Source: Actinomycetota bacterium (GTDB lineage: Bacteria; Actinomycetota; Acidimicrobiia; Acidimicrobiales; JACDEA01). From it: a stretch of 6,146 nt of DNA. This document shows, piece after piece, positions 4,802-6,146 of the stretch. The notes under the pieces are model-generated. The model did no database searches, had not been told where the DNA came from, and saw only the letters and a program-made list of their open reading frames with translations. The first letter of the stretch is position 1. Each line of letters opens with the position of its first letter. The position numbers and the translations under genes were made by a program. The stretch covers positions 1 through 6,146 of the forward strand of contig JACDEA010000146.1 in assembly GCA_013816725.1 (NCBI GenBank), read 5' to 3'.

Positions 4802-4874
4802 TGGGGCCGGGAGGGATCGAACCTCCGACCAAACGATTATGAGTCGCCCGCTCTGACCACTGAGCTACGGCCCC
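4802..4874 (-). tRNA. tRNA with anticodon CAT, probably tRNA-Ile2 (AUA-reading), alternatively elongator tRNA-Met
   Basis: From 4874 on the minus strand, the acceptor GGGGCCG pairs with CGGCCCC. The D-arm is GCTC/GAGC, the anticodon arm GGCGA-CTCATAA-TCGTT (two G-T wobbles at its base) gives anticodon CAT, and the T-arm is GGAGG-TTCGATC-CCTCC. The discriminator is A and the next bases are CAA, so CCA is not encoded. The anticodon arm and variable loop (CGACTCATAATCG, then TTTGGTC) closely resemble bacterial tRNA-Ile2, whose C34 is changed to lysidine by TilS. The three G-C pairs typical of initiator tRNA-fMet are absent. Elongator Met remains possible. Confidence 0.93.
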
Positions 4875-5101
4875 GGAGAAACCACCTGGTGGAGCACCCT
4901 TTTGGCCGTCCGCTTCGCACCTTACCGCGGTAGCCATCCCGCTCGTAAAGCAAGCGATTGCGGAGCCACATGGGCGTAATGCCCGACAACCTCGACCTGT
5001 GCGACGCCGCCATCATCCGCATCCTGTTCGGCCTGTTGCTGCGCCAATCAATCAGTGCCTTAACGCTTGGCTGAACGTTGGGCCGTTCGCGGCATGACAC
5101 G
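4875..5101. other. Intergenic stretch between tRNA and ice-binding-like gene
   Basis: Mostly featureless. It contains a perfect 10-bp palindrome TACCGCGGTA (4923-4932) and an odd-centred inverted repeat CCACC-T-GGTGG just upstream of the tRNA 5' end (4882-4892), which may be regulator sites or chance. A 34-codon plus-strand frame (4970-5074) is discussed as a finding. No terminator with a T-run and no known RNA gene is visible. Confidence 0.35.
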
Positions 5102-5131
5102 TTGCGGGCGCGCAAACGCGCTACATATAAG
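5102..5131 (+). promoter_or_regulatory. Likely sigma-70-type promoter of the ice-binding-like gene
   Basis: TTGCGG (5102-5107) and TATAAG (5126-5131) are 18 bp apart, a good match in spacing and sequence to a housekeeping promoter, in one of the few AT-rich spots of the region. A start near 5138 would give a leader of about 33 nt. GGAAGG (5153-5158) is the probable ribosome binding site, 12 nt before the ATG. The spacer contains GCGCG-CAAA-CGCGC (5108-5121), an inverted repeat well placed for an operator. Confidence 0.5.
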
Positions 5132-5170
5132 GGGCCCTTTAGCACACAAACCGGAAGGCAGCGCCCCTCC

Positions 5171-6146
5171 ATGACCTCTCGAGTTGCTGGCCCCCTTGTG
5201 GTGATCGCCCTCGGGCTGGCGGGAGCGCTGGCGGTGTTCGGGGGCCAAGCGGGTGCGGCGGCGGCCCCAGTGGGTCTGGGAACGGCCGGTAGCTTCGGGG
5301 TGCTAGCCGGGACCGGGGTCACCAACACCGGGCCCACCATCATCAACGGCGACTTGGGCACGTGTCCGACCCCGGCCATAACCGGCTTCCCGCCCGGAAC
5401 CGTGAACGGGACAACCCACGCCGCCGATGCGGTGGCGTGTGGGGCCCAGTCCGACTTGACGATTGCCTACAACGACGCCGCTGGGCGAGCGCCGACCACC
5501 ACCTATCCCGGGCCGACAGACTTGGGCGGGAAGACGCTGACGCCGGGTGTCTACAAATCGCCGTCGTCGTTTGCCATCACCGGAACACTGACCCTCGACG
5601 CCCAGGGCGACCCCAATGCCGTTTTCATCTTTCAGGCGGGGTCCACCCTGATCACCGCACCCAACAGCCACGTGGTGCTCATCAACGGCGCCCAGGCCTG
5701 CAACGTCTTCTGGCAAGTGGGAAGCTCCGCGACTCTCGGTGTCGGCTCGACCTTCATCGGGAGCATCCTCGCCCTGACCTCCATTACCGCCAACACGAAC
5801 GCCACGGTGCAGGGTCGCTTGTTGGCGCGTAATGGTGCGGTGACCCTGGACTCCAACACCGTCACGGTGCCGCGCTGCGCCACTCCGACGACGACGACCA
5901 CCCTGGCGGGCACGACCACCACCCTGGCGGGCACGACCACCACCCTGGCGGGCACGACGACCACGCTGGCGGGCACGACGACGACGCTGGCGGGCACGAC
6001 GACGACGACGACCGGTAGTGGCGGCGGCGGCGGTGGTGGTAGTGGCGGCGGTGGTGGTAGTGGCGGCGGTGGTAGTGGCGGCGGTGGTGGTACGGGTGGC
6101 GGCGGTGGTTCCGGCGGCGGCGGTGGTTCCGGCGGCGGCGTTGGTG
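5171..6146 (+). CDS. Secreted DUF3494 ice-binding-like protein with Thr-rich and Gly-rich C-terminal region, 3' end cut by window
   Basis: 325 codons are visible and the frame is open at the right edge. Residues 1 to about 30 are a signal peptide (hydrophobic VVIALGLAGALAVF, likely cleavage after the Ala-rich GQAGAAA). Residues about 34-235 are a complete DUF3494 domain, a beta-solenoid fold best known from microbial ice-binding/antifreeze proteins: LGTAGSFGVLAG, NTGPTIINGDLG, FPPGTVNG, HAADAVA, LTPGVYK, TLTLDAQGDPNAVFIFQ, INGAQACNVFWQVGSSATLG, and VQGRLLARNGAVTLD. Two stretches, TGVT (48-51) and TANT (206-209), fit the T-A/G-X-T/N pattern linked to ice binding in some members. Cys65, Cys90, Cys177 and Cys236 could form disulfides. 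After it come five TTTTLAG repeats and a Gly/Ser run, a typical extended linker, so the protein probably continues into an anchor or second domain. Many DUF3494 proteins are not proven antifreezes; adhesion is an alternative role. Codon use is somewhat less biased than in the neighbours, compatible with transfer. Confidence 0.95.
   Translation, partial: MTSRVAGPLVVIALGLAGALAVFGGQAGAAAAPVGLGTAGSFGVLAGTGVTNTGPTIINGDLGTCPTPAITGFPPGTVNGTTHAADAVACGAQSDLTIAYNDAAGRAPTTTYPGPTDLGGKTLTPGVYKSPSSFAITGTLTLDAQGDPNAVFIFQAGSTLITAPNSHVVLINGAQACNVFWQVGSSATLGVGSTFIGSILALTSITANTNATVQGRLLARNGAVTLDSNTVTVPRCATPTTTTTLAGTTTTLAGTTTTLAGTTTTLAGTTTTLAGTTTTTTGSGGGGGGGSGGGGGSGGGGSGGGGGTGGGGGSGGGGGSGGGVG
5891..5995 (+). repeat. 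Five tandem 21-bp repeats encoding TTTTLAG
   Basis: Five in-frame copies of a 21-bp unit (5891, 5912, 5933, 5954, 5975), each encoding Thr-Thr-Thr-Thr-Leu-Ala-Gly. Copies differ only at ACC/ACG and CTG positions. The repeats begin just after the ice-binding-like domain and end in a six-Thr run. Such Thr-rich segments are extended, often glycosylated, cell-wall-spanning linkers. Copy number may vary between strains by slippage. Confidence 0.95.
6014..6146 (+). repeat. Low-complexity Gly/Ser-coding repeat (GGC/GGT/AGT), continues past the window
   Basis: Imperfect trinucleotide-based repeats encode runs of four to seven Gly separated by Ser or Thr, a flexible linker. The mix of GGC and GGT is regular enough to suggest expansion by replication slippage. 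A Val replaces the expected residue near the window end. Confidence 0.9.

Noticed and set aside
4802..4874. CAT tRNA as the initiator tRNA-fMet
   Set aside because: The three consecutive G-C pairs of the initiator anticodon stem are missing and the acceptor 1-72 pair is a normal G-C.
4837..5379. Long minus-strand frame crossing the CAT tRNA and the start of the ice-binding-like gene
   Set aside because: It runs through the tRNA and antisense to the signal peptide and start of the DUF3494 domain, with no recognisable domain.
5891..5995. Tandem 21-bp repeats as a CRISPR array
   Set aside because: There are no spacers; units are contiguous, in frame and coding.
5632..5997. Minus-strand frame with repeated VVVVPAR units
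   Set aside because: It is the antisense of the TTTTLAG repeats in the ice-binding-like gene and has no independent support.

Overview
The window is GC-rich, with codons that mostly end in G or C. It carries a WhiB-family regulator, a HrdB/SigA-like sigma factor and a zinc-ribbon/histidine-phosphatase gene pair also known from mycobacteria, which together point to an actinobacterium. The Thr-rich linker of the last gene suggests an Acidimicrobiia-type lineage, but that placement is inference. It looks like ordinary chromosome: there is no transposase, integrase, phage gene or CRISPR array.

Left part (1-1635). On the minus strand a coiled-coil/C4 zinc-ribbon protein (1270-545) is followed after 10 bp by a histidine phosphatase (534 to beyond the left edge), probably one transcript. 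On the plus strand sits a 25-residue membrane microprotein (1359-1436). A tRNA-Val(TAC) with an encoded CCA lies on the minus strand (1635-1559), and a long inverted repeat lies between these two convergent genes.

Middle part (1636-4211). A primary-like group 2 sigma factor (1712-2734) converges on, and overlaps by 22 bp, a WhiB7/WblC-like iron-sulfur regulator with an AT-hook (3018-2713). Upstream of the whiB gene is a structured leader: an upstream ORF ending at 3123 whose stop codon lies in a hairpin loop, then a textbook intrinsic terminator (3091-3061) just before the whiB ribosome binding site. A segment inside the upstream ORF is perfectly complementary to the first arm of the terminator. 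This resembles ribosome-mediated attenuation as known for whiB7/wblC, and it is the most interesting feature here. The sigma factor also keeps the His-Pro pair that in mycobacterial SigA forms part of the WhiB docking surface. Further upstream on the same strand is an inositol-monophosphatase-family enzyme (4211-3405).

Right part (4201-6146). An unrecognised 186-residue acidic protein (4201-4761) is divergent from the phosphatase, with its start inside the other gene's first codons. It is followed by a minus-strand tRNA with anticodon CAT, probably the AUA-reading tRNA-Ile2. A secreted DUF3494 ice-binding-like protein (5171 to beyond the right edge) has its own likely promoter, a five-copy TTTTLAG linker and a long Gly/Ser run. 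The window thus mixes housekeeping genes (two tRNAs, sigma factor, phosphatases) with a stress regulator and a surface or secreted protein that fits a cold or freeze-prone habitat.
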